A stretch of 64,000 nucleotides of DNA, from assembly GCF_900102815.1 (NCBI RefSeq), contig NZ_FNGF01000002.1, positions 558,001-622,000 of the forward strand. The letters are read 5' to 3'. Origin of the DNA: Glycomyces sambucus (GTDB taxonomy: Bacteria; Actinomycetota; Actinomycetes; Mycobacteriales; Micromonosporaceae). This document shows, one piece after another, positions 8,501 to 16,460 of this stretch (position 1 is the stretch's first letter; every line of letters starts with the position of its first letter). The notes under the pieces were generated by a model. That model worked only from the letters and a program-made list of their open reading frames with translations. It was not told where the DNA came from and searched no databases. A program made the position numbers and the translations under genes.

Positions 8501-8882
8501 CGGCGGCCACTTCTGGGGCGCGCAGACGTTCCCGGGGATCTGGGTCTTCTCGGCGTCCAAGGTCTTCCAGGGCATCCGCGTCTCCAACGTGGACATCGTG
8601 GACCCGACCTACTCGGGGATCATGTTCCAGACCAACTACACCGGCGGCACGGCCCAGAACCCGGTCACGGACACGGTCTTCACCGACGTGTCGGTCACCG
8701 GGGCGCAGCTGAGCGGCGACGAGTTCCAGTCCAAGTCCGGCATCGGCATCTGGGTCAACGAGATGCCGGAGGCGGGCCAGGGCCCGGCGGTCGGTGAAGC
8801 GGTCTTCAACGGCCTCGAACTGAGCGGCAACCACGAGGACATCCGGAACAACACGACCACGTTCGACCTCGTCATCAACTAG
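5559..8882 (+). CDS. Secreted alpha-1,3-glucanase (GH87) with discoidin and CARDB modules
   Basis: 1107 residues. ATG 5559 is chosen because AAGGAG sits 5 bases before it and the signal peptide (residues 1-31, ending AVHA) starts there. Domains in order: discoidin (F5/8 type C) about 33-168 and 178-311, CARDB/APHP-like 320-420 and 433-545, a CBM35/CBM6-like module about 550-708, and a C-terminal right-handed beta-helix of GH87 type about 720-1107. Asp869, Asp892 and Asp893 have the same spacing (23 and 24 residues) as the three catalytic Asp of the Bacillus enzyme Agl-KA. GH87 enzymes cleave alpha-1,3-glucan (mutan, fungal wall glucan) or nigeran; which of these is the substrate here is not clear. 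It has its own promoter and a hairpin terminator. Confidence 0.85.
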   Translation: MRFMRLAIAAATVVAAVAAALVPAAAVHAADGVNLAAGRTLTASSQSQGYTAANAADGNQGTYWESANGAFPQWLQVDLGAAAAVSELVLELPALPAWQTRTQTIEVRTSTDGSNFTTLTAAQGYTFNPNSGNTVTVALPETDARYVRLVFTANTGWPAAQISEFEVYGEAGAPSQTGELAVGKPITASSTVHTFAAANANDGDTSTYWEGANGAYPSTLTVALGANAELDRIVVKLNPDPIWGARTQTFSVLARDAGGGSFAQIKASAAYAFDPASGNTVSIPVTGTYGEIRLQFTGNTGAPNGQVAEFQVFGEAAPAPNLEVTGMSWSPASPSETDAVTLSATVANTGEVASPASAVDLVLDGEVVGSATVGGLAAGASQTVNAPIGSLSAGDHEVGAEVDPSGSVVEADESDNEYTHADALAVSAIATSDLVASVVSWTPSSPAAGDAVDFSVTIGNQGSLASASGAHGVTLKVVDNETGAVVRTLSGSHTGVIAAGGGSGAIDLGSWTAADGQYTVEVAVAVDGNEHAVKQGNNTTTRTLSVGRGADMPYTLDEAEHAAPGGGAQVLAPNRRIGDLAGEASGRQAVVLDGTGEYVQFTTTTDTNTLVTRFAIPDAAGGGGITSTLNLYVDGQLLQPITLTSKYAWLYGAEASPNNSPSSGAARHIYDEANVLLDEVIPAGSTIRLQKDAANTAAYYAIDFISLEEVAPIANPDESRYVEPSGFTHQAVQNALDQVRMDTTGNLLGVYLPAGDYATSSKFQVYGGAVEIIGAGPWYTRFYAPTGQENTDVGFRADATANGSTFSGFAYFGNYTSRIDGPGKVFDWQNVSDMTIDNTWTEHQVCMFWGSNMDGIEITDSRARNLFADAINMTNGSSGNLVQNVESRASGDDSFALFAATDAGGGLQTGNVYENLTSILTWRAAGLAVYGGTGNTFRDIHIADTLVYSGITISSLDFGYPMDGFGSSPTTNFENISIVRAGGHFWGAQTFPGIWVFSASKVFQGIRVSNVDIVDPTYSGIMFQTNYTGGTAQNPVTDTVFTDVSVTGAQLSGDEFQSKSGIGIWVNEMPEAGQGPAVGEAVFNGLELSGNHEDIRNNTTTFDLVIN

Positions 8883-8894
8883 CGGAAGGGAGCG

Positions 8895-8922
8895 GGCCCC
8901 GCCGAGGCGACTCGGCGGGGCC
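8895..8922. terminator. Perfect 12-bp hairpin between convergent genes
   Basis: Arms GGCCCCGCCGAG/CTCGGCGGGGCC around GCGA, 13 bases after the GH87 stop and 12 bases beyond the end of the GH42 gene on the other strand. It can serve both transcripts. Confidence 0.8.
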
Positions 8923-8933
8923 TCTTCGTGCGG

Positions 8934-10973
8934 CTAGTGCGCGCGCGGGCGCTCGACGACGGCGTTGCCGAAGGGGGCGAGGTCGACCGTCTCGCCGCCG
9001 GCCTCGACGCTGACCGCGGCCGGGGTGAAGTTGAGCACGAACACGAAGTCCGTGGTCCCGTCGGTGCGGACCTGCGCGGTGACGCCGGGCGGGAGGTCGG
9101 CGTCGAGCGCGCGCTCCACGCCGGTCTCGGCGACCAGGCGGCCGTAGAAGTCCGCGAGGAAGTCGTCCCCGGTGCGGGCGGCGATGAAGTACGCCCTGCC
9201 CTCGCCGCGGCGGTTCACCGTGAGCGCCGGGCGGCCGGCGTAGAAGTCGGACCCGTAGGCGCCCAGGGTCTCCGCGGTCTCGGCGTGGATCAGTTCGCAC
9301 AGCTCCACGGCCTCGTACGCGGTGCCGTCCCACTCGATCGCGTTGCGGTCCTCGGGGTAGAGCGCGTCGATCTCCTCGGCCCAGATCCCGAGCGTCTCGC
9401 GGAGCGGGCCGGGGAAGCCGCCGAGGAACGTGCGGTCGTGCTCGTCCACGTAGCCGGTGGCGTACGTGGCGACGAAGGTGCCGCCGCGCCGCACGAACGC
9501 GTCGATCGCCTCGGCCACGCCGGGGCGGAGCATGTAGAGCATCGGGGCGACCAGGACCTTGTAGCGGTCGAGGTGGCCGGGCGAGGCGATGAGGGAGGAG
9601 TCGATGACGTCGGTGGGGACGCCCTGCTCCCAGAACGCGCGGTAGTGCGCCACGACCGCGCCCTCGTAGTCGGTGCGTCCCTGGAGCATGCCCTTCTGGT
9701 CCTCCAGGGCCCAGCGCAGGTGCCAGTCGTAGACCACGGCCACCTCGGCGGGGGTGTCGGTGCCGACGACCCCGTCGAGTTCGGCGAGGCGGGCGCCGAC
9801 CTCGGCCACGTCCTGGAAGACGCGGGTCCGCTCGGTGCCCTCGTGGTCGACGACGGCGCCGTGGAACTTCTCGGAGCCGCCGCGGCCCTTGCGGAACTGG
9901 AAGTACTGCACGGTGTCCGAGCCGTGCGCGACGGCCTGGAGGGACTGGAGCAGGTGCACGCCGGGCCGGTGGAGCTTGGCGACCGGGCGCCAGTTGGTGG
10001 CCGAGGGCGAGGACTCCATGAGCATGAACGGCTTGCCCTTGAGGCTGCGCGTCAGGTCGTGGAGGAAGGAGGCGCGGGCGCCCTTGGCGGCGTCCTTCTC
10101 GGTGCCGGTCCACTCGGGGTAGGAGTCCCAGGAGACGACGTCGAGGGCCTGCGCGAGCCGGAAGTAGTCGATGCCCGGGTAGGTGCCCATGAGGTTGGTC
10201 GTGCGCGGCACGTCCGGGGTGATCGCCTTGAGCGGCGCGGTCTCGTGCTCGTAGAAGTCCACGAACTGCTCGGTGGTGAAGCGCATCCACTCCAGTTGGA
10301 GGCCGTGGATGTCCTGCTCGCCGCGCCCGTGCTCGGACGGGGACTCGATGTGCGACCAGTCGCCGTAGGTCTTGGCCCAGAACGCGGTCCACCACGCCTC
10401 GTTCAGCTCCTCGAGGGAGGCGAAGCGGGTCTTGAGGTACTCGCGGAAGCGCTCCTGGCACAGGTCGCAGTGGCACTCGCCGCCGTACTCGTTGGAGAGG
10501 TGCCACAGGCCCAGCGCGGGGTGGTCCTTGTAGCGCTCGGCCAGCGCGGTGTTGACCGCGGTGGTCTTCTCGCGGTACACCGGCGAAGTGAGGCAGTGGT
10601 TGTGCCGGCCGCCGTGGCGGTTCCTCGTGCGGTCGCGGTTGACGCGCAGGACCTCGGGGTAGGCGCGGCTCATCCAGCCGGGGCGGGCGCCGGTGGGGGT
10701 GGCGAGGACGGCGGTGATCTCGTTCTCGGCCATGAGGTCGAGGATCTCGTCGAGCCAGCCGAACTCGTAGCGGCCCTCCTCGGGTTCGAGTGCGGCCCAG
10801 GCGAAGATGCCGACGGAGAGGGTGTTGATCCCGGCGAGGCGGGCGAGGCGCATGTCCTCCTTCCAGGTGGTCTCCTTGGAGGCGCGCCACTGGTCGGGGT
10901 TGTAGTCGCCGCCGTGCAGCAGGTGCGGGACGCCGGGGACGATTGGCGCGTGGCGGACGATCGGTCGGTTCAC
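8934..10973 (-). CDS. Beta-galactosidase, GH42
   Basis: 679 residues from GTG, with AAGGAG about 9 bases before it. No signal peptide, so it is cytoplasmic and acts on imported oligosaccharides. GH42 marks: N-terminal TIM barrel with acid/base Glu162 in SNEYGGECHC, nucleophile Glu320 in FMLMESSPSATNW, and the zinc-binding Cys set C127, C167, C169, C172 of the GH42 family. A trimerisation domain and a small C-terminal beta domain follow, as in full-length members. It is expected to release terminal beta-galactose; some GH42 enzymes act on alpha-L-arabinopyranosides instead. It lies downstream of the GH2/ABC genes but has its own promoter. Confidence 0.92.
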   Translation of the reverse strand: MNRPIVRHAPIVPGVPHLLHGGDYNPDQWRASKETTWKEDMRLARLAGINTLSVGIFAWAALEPEEGRYEFGWLDEILDLMAENEITAVLATPTGARPGWMSRAYPEVLRVNRDRTRNRHGGRHNHCLTSPVYREKTTAVNTALAERYKDHPALGLWHLSNEYGGECHCDLCQERFREYLKTRFASLEELNEAWWTAFWAKTYGDWSHIESPSEHGRGEQDIHGLQLEWMRFTTEQFVDFYEHETAPLKAITPDVPRTTNLMGTYPGIDYFRLAQALDVVSWDSYPEWTGTEKDAAKGARASFLHDLTRSLKGKPFMLMESSPSATNWRPVAKLHRPGVHLLQSLQAVAHGSDTVQYFQFRKGRGGSEKFHGAVVDHEGTERTRVFQDVAEVGARLAELDGVVGTDTPAEVAVVYDWHLRWALEDQKGMLQGRTDYEGAVVAHYRAFWEQGVPTDVIDSSLIASPGHLDRYKVLVAPMLYMLRPGVAEAIDAFVRRGGTFVATYATGYVDEHDRTFLGGFPGPLRETLGIWAEEIDALYPEDRNAIEWDGTAYEAVELCELIHAETAETLGAYGSDFYAGRPALTVNRRGEGRAYFIAARTGDDFLADFYGRLVAETGVERALDADLPPGVTAQVRTDGTTDFVFVLNFTPAAVSVEAGGETVDLAPFGNAVVERPRAH

Positions 10974-11015
10974 GGGTGGGTGCTCCTTGGGCCTGGTCGG
11001 CTTTACCGGTATAAC

Positions 11016-11031
11016 GCTTGCCAGTACAAGC
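11016..11031. promoter_or_regulatory. Dyad GCTTG-N6-CAAGC over the -10 box of the GH42 promoter
   Basis: Inverted repeat with 5-bp arms that overlaps the -10 hexamer, so a bound protein would occlude RNA polymerase. It differs from the 17-base operator of the neighbouring importer, which suggests separate control. Confidence 0.4.
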
Positions 11032-11056
11032 TAGGTCGCGTCAGGCGGCATGTCAA
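11028..11056 (-). promoter_or_regulatory. Promoter of the GH42 gene
   Basis: On the minus strand TTGACA (11051-11056) and TAGCTT (11028-11033) at exactly 17-base spacing, about 55 bases before the GTG start. It lies in the 151-base gap after the GH2 gene. Confidence 0.65.
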
Positions 11057-11124
11057 TGCGATCCCAGGGTCCGGACCGGCGCCCCGGGTCGGGGCGCCGG
11101 TCGCGGGGCACCGGTCGGGGGGAT

Positions 11125-13227
11125 TCAGTCGAGGCCGGGGCGCGGGGCGTCCGCGAACTCGCCGGGGCGGGCGCCGCGGCGGTTCGGGGGCTCGACCTCG
11201 GCGGCGTCGAGGAACGCGCGGGCGAGGACGCGGCCCTCGTCGTCGGCGAGCCACACGAGCAGGCGCGCGGGCCCGTCGACCGCGGGCACGGTCAGCGGGA
11301 CGGCGGGCGAGAGCCGGAACGGCTCGGCCTTGACCGGGTCGGTCGTCGCGGCGGGCGCGGGGACGGCGGTGCCGTGCGGGGTCCCGGCGGGGACCCAGGC
11401 GGCCTGGACGGTGCCGGAGGCCGCGGTGGGGCCGTGGTGCGAGACGTGGACGTCGACGGTGAAGGGCGCGGCGGGCGGCTCGATGTCGGCGCCCGCGGCG
11501 AGCGGCACGAGGTCGAGCACGAGCACGGTGTCGGCGTTGACGTCGGCGGGGACGGCCCCGCCCCAGTCCTTGGGGCGCCGGTCGGCGTCGAGGAGGCCGG
11601 CGGCCTCGTGCTCGACGTCGGCGAACTCGGTGTAGACGTACCCGGCGAAGCGGTCGTGGCGGCGCAGCTCCTGGGTCTCCCAGCGCAGATGCCAGGCCCG
11701 TTCGAGGCTGGTGAAGCCCTCGCCGTACTCGCTGTTGACGATGGGGACGCCGAAGCGCGGGAACGCGGGGTCGCCGTAGAGGGACTTGTCGACGGTGAAG
11801 TCGGGGCCGAGGCGGACCGGGAACGCCTCCTGCTCGCCGGAGGCGAGGCGGGCGACGGCGTCCTTCCACTCCCCCAGGTGCGGTTCGTAGTAGTGCCAGT
11901 CGAGGAGGTCGGTGCGCACGTGGGACCAGCCGGAGTTCTCCACGATGGGGCGGGTGGCGTCGAGTTCGCGCAGGCGCTCGTAGGCGTGGACGGCGGCCTC
12001 GGCGCGGGCGGCGCTGCCGGGGATGTCCCAGTCGAGGCCCCACTCCTCGTTGTACAGGCCCCAGATCACGATGCCGGGGTGGTTGCCGTCGCGTTCGACC
12101 ATGGCGGGGAGCTGGGCCTCGAACGCGGCGGCGGCCTCGGGCGAGAAGCGGCTGGGGCAGGCGGGCTCGGCCCACACGAGCATCCCGGTGCGGTCGGCCT
12201 CGTGGAGCCACAGGGGCTCCTCGAACTTGAGGTGCTTGCGGACCAGGTTGTAGCCGAGGCCGCGGGCGAGGTCGAGGTCGCGCAGGAGCGCGGCGGCGTC
12301 GGGGGCGGTGAGGCCGGTGTCGGGCCAGTAGCCCTGGTCGAGGACGCCGCGCAGGTAGATCCGCTCGCCGTTGAGGTACAGCTCCTCGCCGCGGGCCTCG
12401 AAGCGGCGCAGGCCGGTCGTGGCGGTGACGAGGTCGGCGCCGTCCCCGTCGCCGGTGCGGACCTCGACGCGGTACAGGTGCGGGCGCTCGGGGCTCCACA
12501 GGACGGGGTCGGCGATGTCGATGCGGCCCTTGGCGACGCCGTCGGCGTCGGCGGTCACGGTGACGGTCTCGCCGGTGTCGGCGGTGGCCGTGACCCGGGT
12601 TCCGGCGGGGGCGTCGCCGGCGAGGACGGCGGTGACGTCGATGCCGGTGAGGGAGTCGCCGCGCAAGGCCACGGAGGCGGCGTGGGTGCGGCCGCGGGCC
12701 TCGATCCACACTGTCTGCCAGATCCCGGAGGTGGGCGTGAAGGACACGCCGTCGTAGTCGTCGCGCGGGAGGGACCGCTGCTTGCCGTGGGCGATGGCGC
12801 GCTTGTCGGCGGGGGCGCGGACCTCCACTTCGAGGGCGGCGGGGACGCCGGGGGCGAGGGCGCCGGTCACGTCGAACTCGAAGGACTCGTAGCCGCCGGT
12901 GTGCTCGCCGACCACGGCGCCGTCGATGCGCACGACCGCGTGGTGGTGGACGGCGCCGAAGCTGAGCACGACCCGCGATCCGGCCCACGCGGCGGGCGCG
13001 GTGACGGTGCGCCGGTAGGTGCCGTGCTCCAGCCAGGTGCGGTGCACGCCCGAGGCCCGGCTCTCCCACGCGAACGGGACCGTGATGGGGCCCTCGTAGC
13101 CGTCGGCGGCGAAGTCCCAGGCGCCGTTGAGGTTCAGCCAGCGCGCGGAGCGGTCCCGGTCGGGGCGGGGGTACTCGGCTCGCGGAGGCAGGGCCTCGGG
13201 GCGAGGCGTCTCGGGTGGGAGGGTCAT
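11125..13227 (-). CDS. Glycoside hydrolase family 2 protein
   Basis: 700 residues, cytoplasmic (no signal peptide). Order: sugar-binding jelly roll (about 25-180), immunoglobulin-like domain (about 185-275), TIM barrel (about 280-590) and a small C-terminal beta domain. Acid/base Glu394 lies in WGLYNEEWG and the nucleophile Glu500 in VNSEYGEG. GH2 includes beta-galactosidases, beta-glucuronidases, beta-mannosidases and arabinosidases; the sequence alone does not decide between them. It starts 3 bases after the stop of the permease gene with only a weak AAAGG site, so translation is probably coupled. The ABC importer operon suggests it processes the imported glycoside. Confidence 0.85.
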   Translation of the reverse strand: MTLPPETPRPEALPPRAEYPRPDRDRSARWLNLNGAWDFAADGYEGPITVPFAWESRASGVHRTWLEHGTYRRTVTAPAAWAGSRVVLSFGAVHHHAVVRIDGAVVGEHTGGYESFEFDVTGALAPGVPAALEVEVRAPADKRAIAHGKQRSLPRDDYDGVSFTPTSGIWQTVWIEARGRTHAASVALRGDSLTGIDVTAVLAGDAPAGTRVTATADTGETVTVTADADGVAKGRIDIADPVLWSPERPHLYRVEVRTGDGDGADLVTATTGLRRFEARGEELYLNGERIYLRGVLDQGYWPDTGLTAPDAAALLRDLDLARGLGYNLVRKHLKFEEPLWLHEADRTGMLVWAEPACPSRFSPEAAAAFEAQLPAMVERDGNHPGIVIWGLYNEEWGLDWDIPGSAARAEAAVHAYERLRELDATRPIVENSGWSHVRTDLLDWHYYEPHLGEWKDAVARLASGEQEAFPVRLGPDFTVDKSLYGDPAFPRFGVPIVNSEYGEGFTSLERAWHLRWETQELRRHDRFAGYVYTEFADVEHEAAGLLDADRRPKDWGGAVPADVNADTVLVLDLVPLAAGADIEPPAAPFTVDVHVSHHGPTAASGTVQAAWVPAGTPHGTAVPAPAATTDPVKAEPFRLSPAVPLTVPAVDGPARLLVWLADDEGRVLARAFLDAAEVEPPNRRGARPGEFADAPRPGLD

Positions 13228-13230
13228 GCG

Positions 13231-14103
13231 TCAGCCTTTCACGCTGCCGGCGAGGATGCCGTTGATGAAGTGCCGCTGGAGCAGGATGAACAGCACCAGC
13301 AGCGGGACGAGTGCGACGGAGCTCGCCGCGAGCAGTTCGCCTGTGACGGTGGCGTAGTCGGCGCCGATCCGGTTGCCGGTGATGTTCTGCGCGAGAGTGG
13401 AGAGCACGACCTGGAGGGTCGCCATGCGCTCGGAGCTCGCGGCCACCACGGGCCAGACGAAGTCGTTGTAGATGTTCATGACGGTGAGCACCCCGAGGCC
13501 GGCGAGGCCGGGGCGGATGACGGGGACGACGACGCGCCAGAAGATGGCGAACTCGCCGCAGCCGTCGACGCGGGCGGCGTCGAGGAGTTCGTCGGGGACG
13601 GCGCTGATGACCTGCCGCATCCAGAAGATCGCGAAGGCGTCGACCGCGCCGGGGAGGATGAGCGCCTGGTAGGTGTTCACCCAGCCGAGCTCCTTCATCT
13701 CCAGCAGCAGCGGGATGATGAGGACGATCGTCGGGAGCATGAGCGTGACGAGCACGGCCCCGAAGACGAGGTTCTTGCCGATCCACTGGTACTTCGCGAA
13801 GGCGAAGGCCGCGAGCGGGGCGAGGAACATCGTGGCGGCGCCCTTGAACAGGAGCACCACGGCGGTGTTGACGAAGCCCTGTCCGATGGGGACGTCCTGG
13901 AACATCGCGGTGTAGTTGTCGAGCGTGAACGCGGAGAGGTCGAAGGTCAGCGGGGACCTGACGATGTCGTCGGCGGGTTTGAATGACGAGAGCAGCGCCC
14001 AGGCGACGGGGAAGAGGAAGGCCGCCAGCAGGAGCATCAGGAACAGGTGCGAGCCGATGCGGGGCCGGGTGCGCTCGGGGGCGCGTTGGATCGTGGCGGC
14101 CAT
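13231..14103 (-). CDS. Carbohydrate ABC transporter permease (MalG type)
   Basis: 290 residues with six membrane helices and the cytoplasmic EAA loop (LLDAARVDGCGEFAIFW), the contact site for the ATPase. The last helix and tail (FINGILAGSVKG) are typical of CUT1 inner permeases of the MalG group. It starts 2 bases downstream of the MalF-type gene. No ATPase gene is present in the locus; CUT1 systems of actinobacteria often share one MsiK-type ATPase encoded elsewhere. Confidence 0.92.
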   Translation of the reverse strand: MAATIQRAPERTRPRIGSHLFLMLLLAAFLFPVAWALLSSFKPADDIVRSPLTFDLSAFTLDNYTAMFQDVPIGQGFVNTAVVLLFKGAATMFLAPLAAFAFAKYQWIGKNLVFGAVLVTLMLPTIVLIIPLLLEMKELGWVNTYQALILPGAVDAFAIFWMRQVISAVPDELLDAARVDGCGEFAIFWRVVVPVIRPGLAGLGVLTVMNIYNDFVWPVVAASSERMATLQVVLSTLAQNITGNRIGADYATVTGELLAASSVALVPLLVLFILLQRHFINGILAGSVKG

Positions 14104-14105
14104 CG

Positions 14106-15023
14106 TCAGTCCTTCGCTCGCAGCAGGCGGACGAACAGGAGCGAGAGCGCCATGACGAGGACGACCAGGAGGAAGGAGTTGGCCGCGCCGGTGCCCAGGT
14201 CCGCCCGGGTGATGTGGTTGTAGAGGTAGTAGCCCGCGGTGGTGGTCGAGTTGTACGGCCCGCCCTGGGTGACCACGAACGGCTCGGCGAACATCTGGAA
14301 CACCGCGAGGGTCTGGAGGACCACGGCGAACCCGATGGTGCGCCGCAGGAGCGGCACCGTGATGCTCCAGAGCTGGCGTCCCTTGGAGGCGCCGTCGAGG
14401 TCGGCGGCCTCGTAGATCGAGGCGTTGATCGACTGGAGGCCCGAGAGCAGGATGATGACGATGAACCCGGTGGTCTTCCACAGGAACAGGAGCGCGAGGG
14501 TCGGCTTGGCCCAGGCGCTGGTGGTGAGCCAGCCGGTCTCGGGGAGCCCGAAGAGGCCGAGGAACGCGTTCACGGCGCCGTAGCGCTGGTCGAACAGGAC
14601 GACCCAGATCTGGGCGACGGCCACGAGCGGGGTCACGAACGGGACGATGAACGCGACCCGGTAGAGCCCGCGCAGCCGCAGCTTCGCGTTGTCGAGCAGG
14701 ACCGCGACGAGGACGCCGAGGACCATCTGGACCGGGACGATGAGGAGCCACAGGACCGCGGAGTTCCCCAGGGAGGACCAGAACGCGGGGTTGGTGAGCA
14801 GGTAGGTGTAGTTGTCCCAGCCGACCCAGGTGGCCGCGCCCGTGCCGCGCCAGTCGGTGAAGGACAGGCGGGCGGTGAAGAACAGCGGGTAGACGCTGAA
14901 GGCGGCGAAGACCGCGACGAAGGGCAGCACGAACACGTAGGGCGCGAGGCGCCGGCGCATGCGGGGCCCGCGCCCGGCGCGAGGGGCGCGCCGGGTCGCG
15001 GGCGGTGCGGCGAGGGCCGTCAC
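14106..15023 (-). CDS. Carbohydrate ABC transporter permease (MalF type)
   Basis: 305 residues from a GTG that overlaps the stop of the binding-protein gene (GTGA). The N-terminus is basic, followed by six membrane helices and the EAA loop (YEAADLDGASKGRQLW). It pairs with the MalG-type permease next to it. An internal ATG about 20 residues in is a possible alternative start, but the 4-base overlap favours the GTG. Confidence 0.92.
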   Translation of the reverse strand: MTALAAPPATRRAPRAGRGPRMRRRLAPYVFVLPFVAVFAAFSVYPLFFTARLSFTDWRGTGAATWVGWDNYTYLLTNPAFWSSLGNSAVLWLLIVPVQMVLGVLVAVLLDNAKLRLRGLYRVAFIVPFVTPLVAVAQIWVVLFDQRYGAVNAFLGLFGLPETGWLTTSAWAKPTLALLFLWKTTGFIVIILLSGLQSINASIYEAADLDGASKGRQLWSITVPLLRRTIGFAVVLQTLAVFQMFAEPFVVTQGGPYNSTTTAGYYLYNHITRADLGTGAANSFLLVVLVMALSLLFVRLLRAKD

Positions 15024-16378
15024 TGGCGGTCGACCAGGTTCGTCTGGATGTCCTCGCTGGACTGGGCGAGGACCTCCTGCGGGGTCATGTCGCCGTCGAG
15101 CATCCGCTGGACGTTGTTGCCGAGGTAGTCGACGGCGCCGGTCCACCAGGCGGGGGTGGGCGTGCCGCCGGGGATCTGGGCGCCGGCCTCGGTGGCGACG
15201 GTCCACAGGTCCTGGCCGCCGAGGGCGGTGATCTCGCTGTAGAGGGGCTTGGCGGGGTCGGCGGCGGGGCCGTAACTGGGGATGGAGGTGGCGAGGCCCT
15301 CGGGGTAGACGTCGCCGGGACCCCAGACGGCGGCGTAGCCGGCCTCGTCGAACATGAGGAACTCGTAGAAGAGCCAGGCGAGGTCGGCGTTCGGGCCGTC
15401 CTTGGGGAGGACGAACGAGGAGCCGCCCATGGCGCCGGAGCGGGCGCCGCCGGCGTCCCAGGCCGGGAGCTGGGTGGCGCGCCAGTCGCCGCTGGTGGCG
15501 GTGAGGACCTGCTGGGGCGCGAAGGAGAACCAGATGGCCCAGGGGTAGAAGACCTGGTTGCCGTTGTCGAGTTCGGCGATGTCGGTGGGCGTCAGGTACT
15601 CGGCGCGGGTGCCGAGCCCTTCGGTGCGGACGGTGTCGAGGAACGTGAGGATGCGCTCGAACTCGGGGGTGTCGAGGCGGAGGTTCCCGTCGGCGTCGGC
15701 GATGGAGGTGCCGAGCTGGCTCGCGTACATGTCCAGCTGGAGCTGGCCGAGGAACGCGGACTGCTCCAGGTGGATGGGCGCGGCGCCGGGGACGGCGGCC
15801 TGGTAGTCGCGGGCGGCCTGGAGGAGGTCGTCGTAGGTGGCGATGGCGGCCACGTCGATCCCGGCGGCGTCGAGGGCGGTCGCGTTGTAGAACAGCAGGC
15901 CGGGGTCGAGGTCGAAGGGGACGCCGTAGACGCCGCCGGCGACGGTGTTGACGTCGAGCTTCTGGGGGGCGATGTCCGCGGCGTAAGGGGCGAGCACGTC
16001 GCTGAGGTCCCACAGGTAGTCGGTGAAGCCGCCGACCTTGGCGTCGTCGAGGAAGACGCCGTCGGGCACGTCGGCCCCGGTGATGAGGGTGTTCTGGAGC
16101 TTGGCGTCGATGTCGACGGCGACGTGGTCGACCTTGATGTCGGGGTACTTGGCGTTGAAGTCGGCGATGACGCCTTCGAAGACCTCGAAGAGGTCCCCGG
16201 AGCGGTCCCAGATCGTGATCTCGCCTTCGGTGCGGTCGGGGGCCTTGAGCAGGCGCGACGCGTCGGACCCCTCCTCGTCGGAGGCGATGTCGGGTCCGCA
16301 GGCGGCGAGGGCGGGTGCCGCGGCGGCGAGCCCGGCCGACGCGAGCAGGGCGCGTCGCCGGAGGAGATGGCGGTGCAT
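15020..16378 (-). CDS. Sugar-binding lipoprotein of ABC transporter
   Basis: 452 residues. The ATG at 16378 is chosen for its AAGGGAG site 7 bases upstream and because it opens a lipoprotein signal: basic start with RRR, hydrophobic core, lipobox L24-A25-A26-C27. The body is a two-lobed extracellular solute-binding protein of family 1 (CUT1), with IADFNAKYPDIKVDHV near the N-terminus. It delivers an oligosaccharide to the permeases encoded downstream. The ligand is not evident; GH2, GH42 and the nearby propeller enzyme point to galactose- or arabinose-containing oligosaccharides. Its promoter overlaps two operator copies. Confidence 0.92.
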   Translation of the reverse strand: MHRHLLRRRALLASAGLAAAAPALAACGPDIASDEEGSDASRLLKAPDRTEGEITIWDRSGDLFEVFEGVIADFNAKYPDIKVDHVAVDIDAKLQNTLITGADVPDGVFLDDAKVGGFTDYLWDLSDVLAPYAADIAPQKLDVNTVAGGVYGVPFDLDPGLLFYNATALDAAGIDVAAIATYDDLLQAARDYQAAVPGAAPIHLEQSAFLGQLQLDMYASQLGTSIADADGNLRLDTPEFERILTFLDTVRTEGLGTRAEYLTPTDIAELDNGNQVFYPWAIWFSFAPQQVLTATSGDWRATQLPAWDAGGARSGAMGGSSFVLPKDGPNADLAWLFYEFLMFDEAGYAAVWGPGDVYPEGLATSIPSYGPAADPAKPLYSEITALGGQDLWTVATEAGAQIPGGTPTPAWWTGAVDYLGNNVQRMLDGDMTPQEVLAQSSEDIQTNLVDRQ

Positions 16379-16398
16379 GGAACACTCCCTTGTGTGAT

Positions 16399-16415
16399 TT
16401 TCCAACGTGTGCAAA
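16399..16415. promoter_or_regulatory. LacI operator copy 1 (TTTCCAACGTGTGCAAA)
   Basis: 17-base imperfect dyad with core AACGT and half-site GCAAA. It lies just downstream of the -10 box of the binding-protein promoter and belongs to the four-copy family described at 16428, 17569 and 17600. Centre-to-centre distance to copy 2 is 29 bases, near three DNA turns. Confidence 0.65.
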
Positions 16416-16443
16416 ACCTAGCACCCCTTTGCCGACGTTGCAA
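16415..16443 (-). promoter_or_regulatory. Promoter of the ABC importer operon
   Basis: On the minus strand TTGCAA (16438-16443) and TAGGTT (16415-16420) at 17-base spacing. The -35 box lies inside operator copy 2 and the -10 box abuts copy 1, an arrangement expected for tight repression by the divergent LacI protein. Confidence 0.65.
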
Positions 16444-16444
16444 A
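16428..16444. promoter_or_regulatory. LacI operator copy 2 (TTTGCCGACGTTGCAAA)
   Basis: Dyad TTTGC-N7-GCAAA with a central ACGT; on the other strand it reads TTTGCAACGTCGGCAAA, nearly identical to the copy at 17600. It overlaps the importer -35 box and ends 16 bases before the repressor gene start, so it may also serve autoregulation. Confidence 0.75.
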
Positions 16445-16460
16445 CGGTAGGATGGGCCGT

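Noticed and set aside
5493..8834. 1113-residue open frame on the minus strand opposite the GH87 gene
   Set aside because: It is an Arg/Val/Gly-rich shadow frame of high-GC DNA; the plus strand encodes clear domains with signal peptide and ribosome site.
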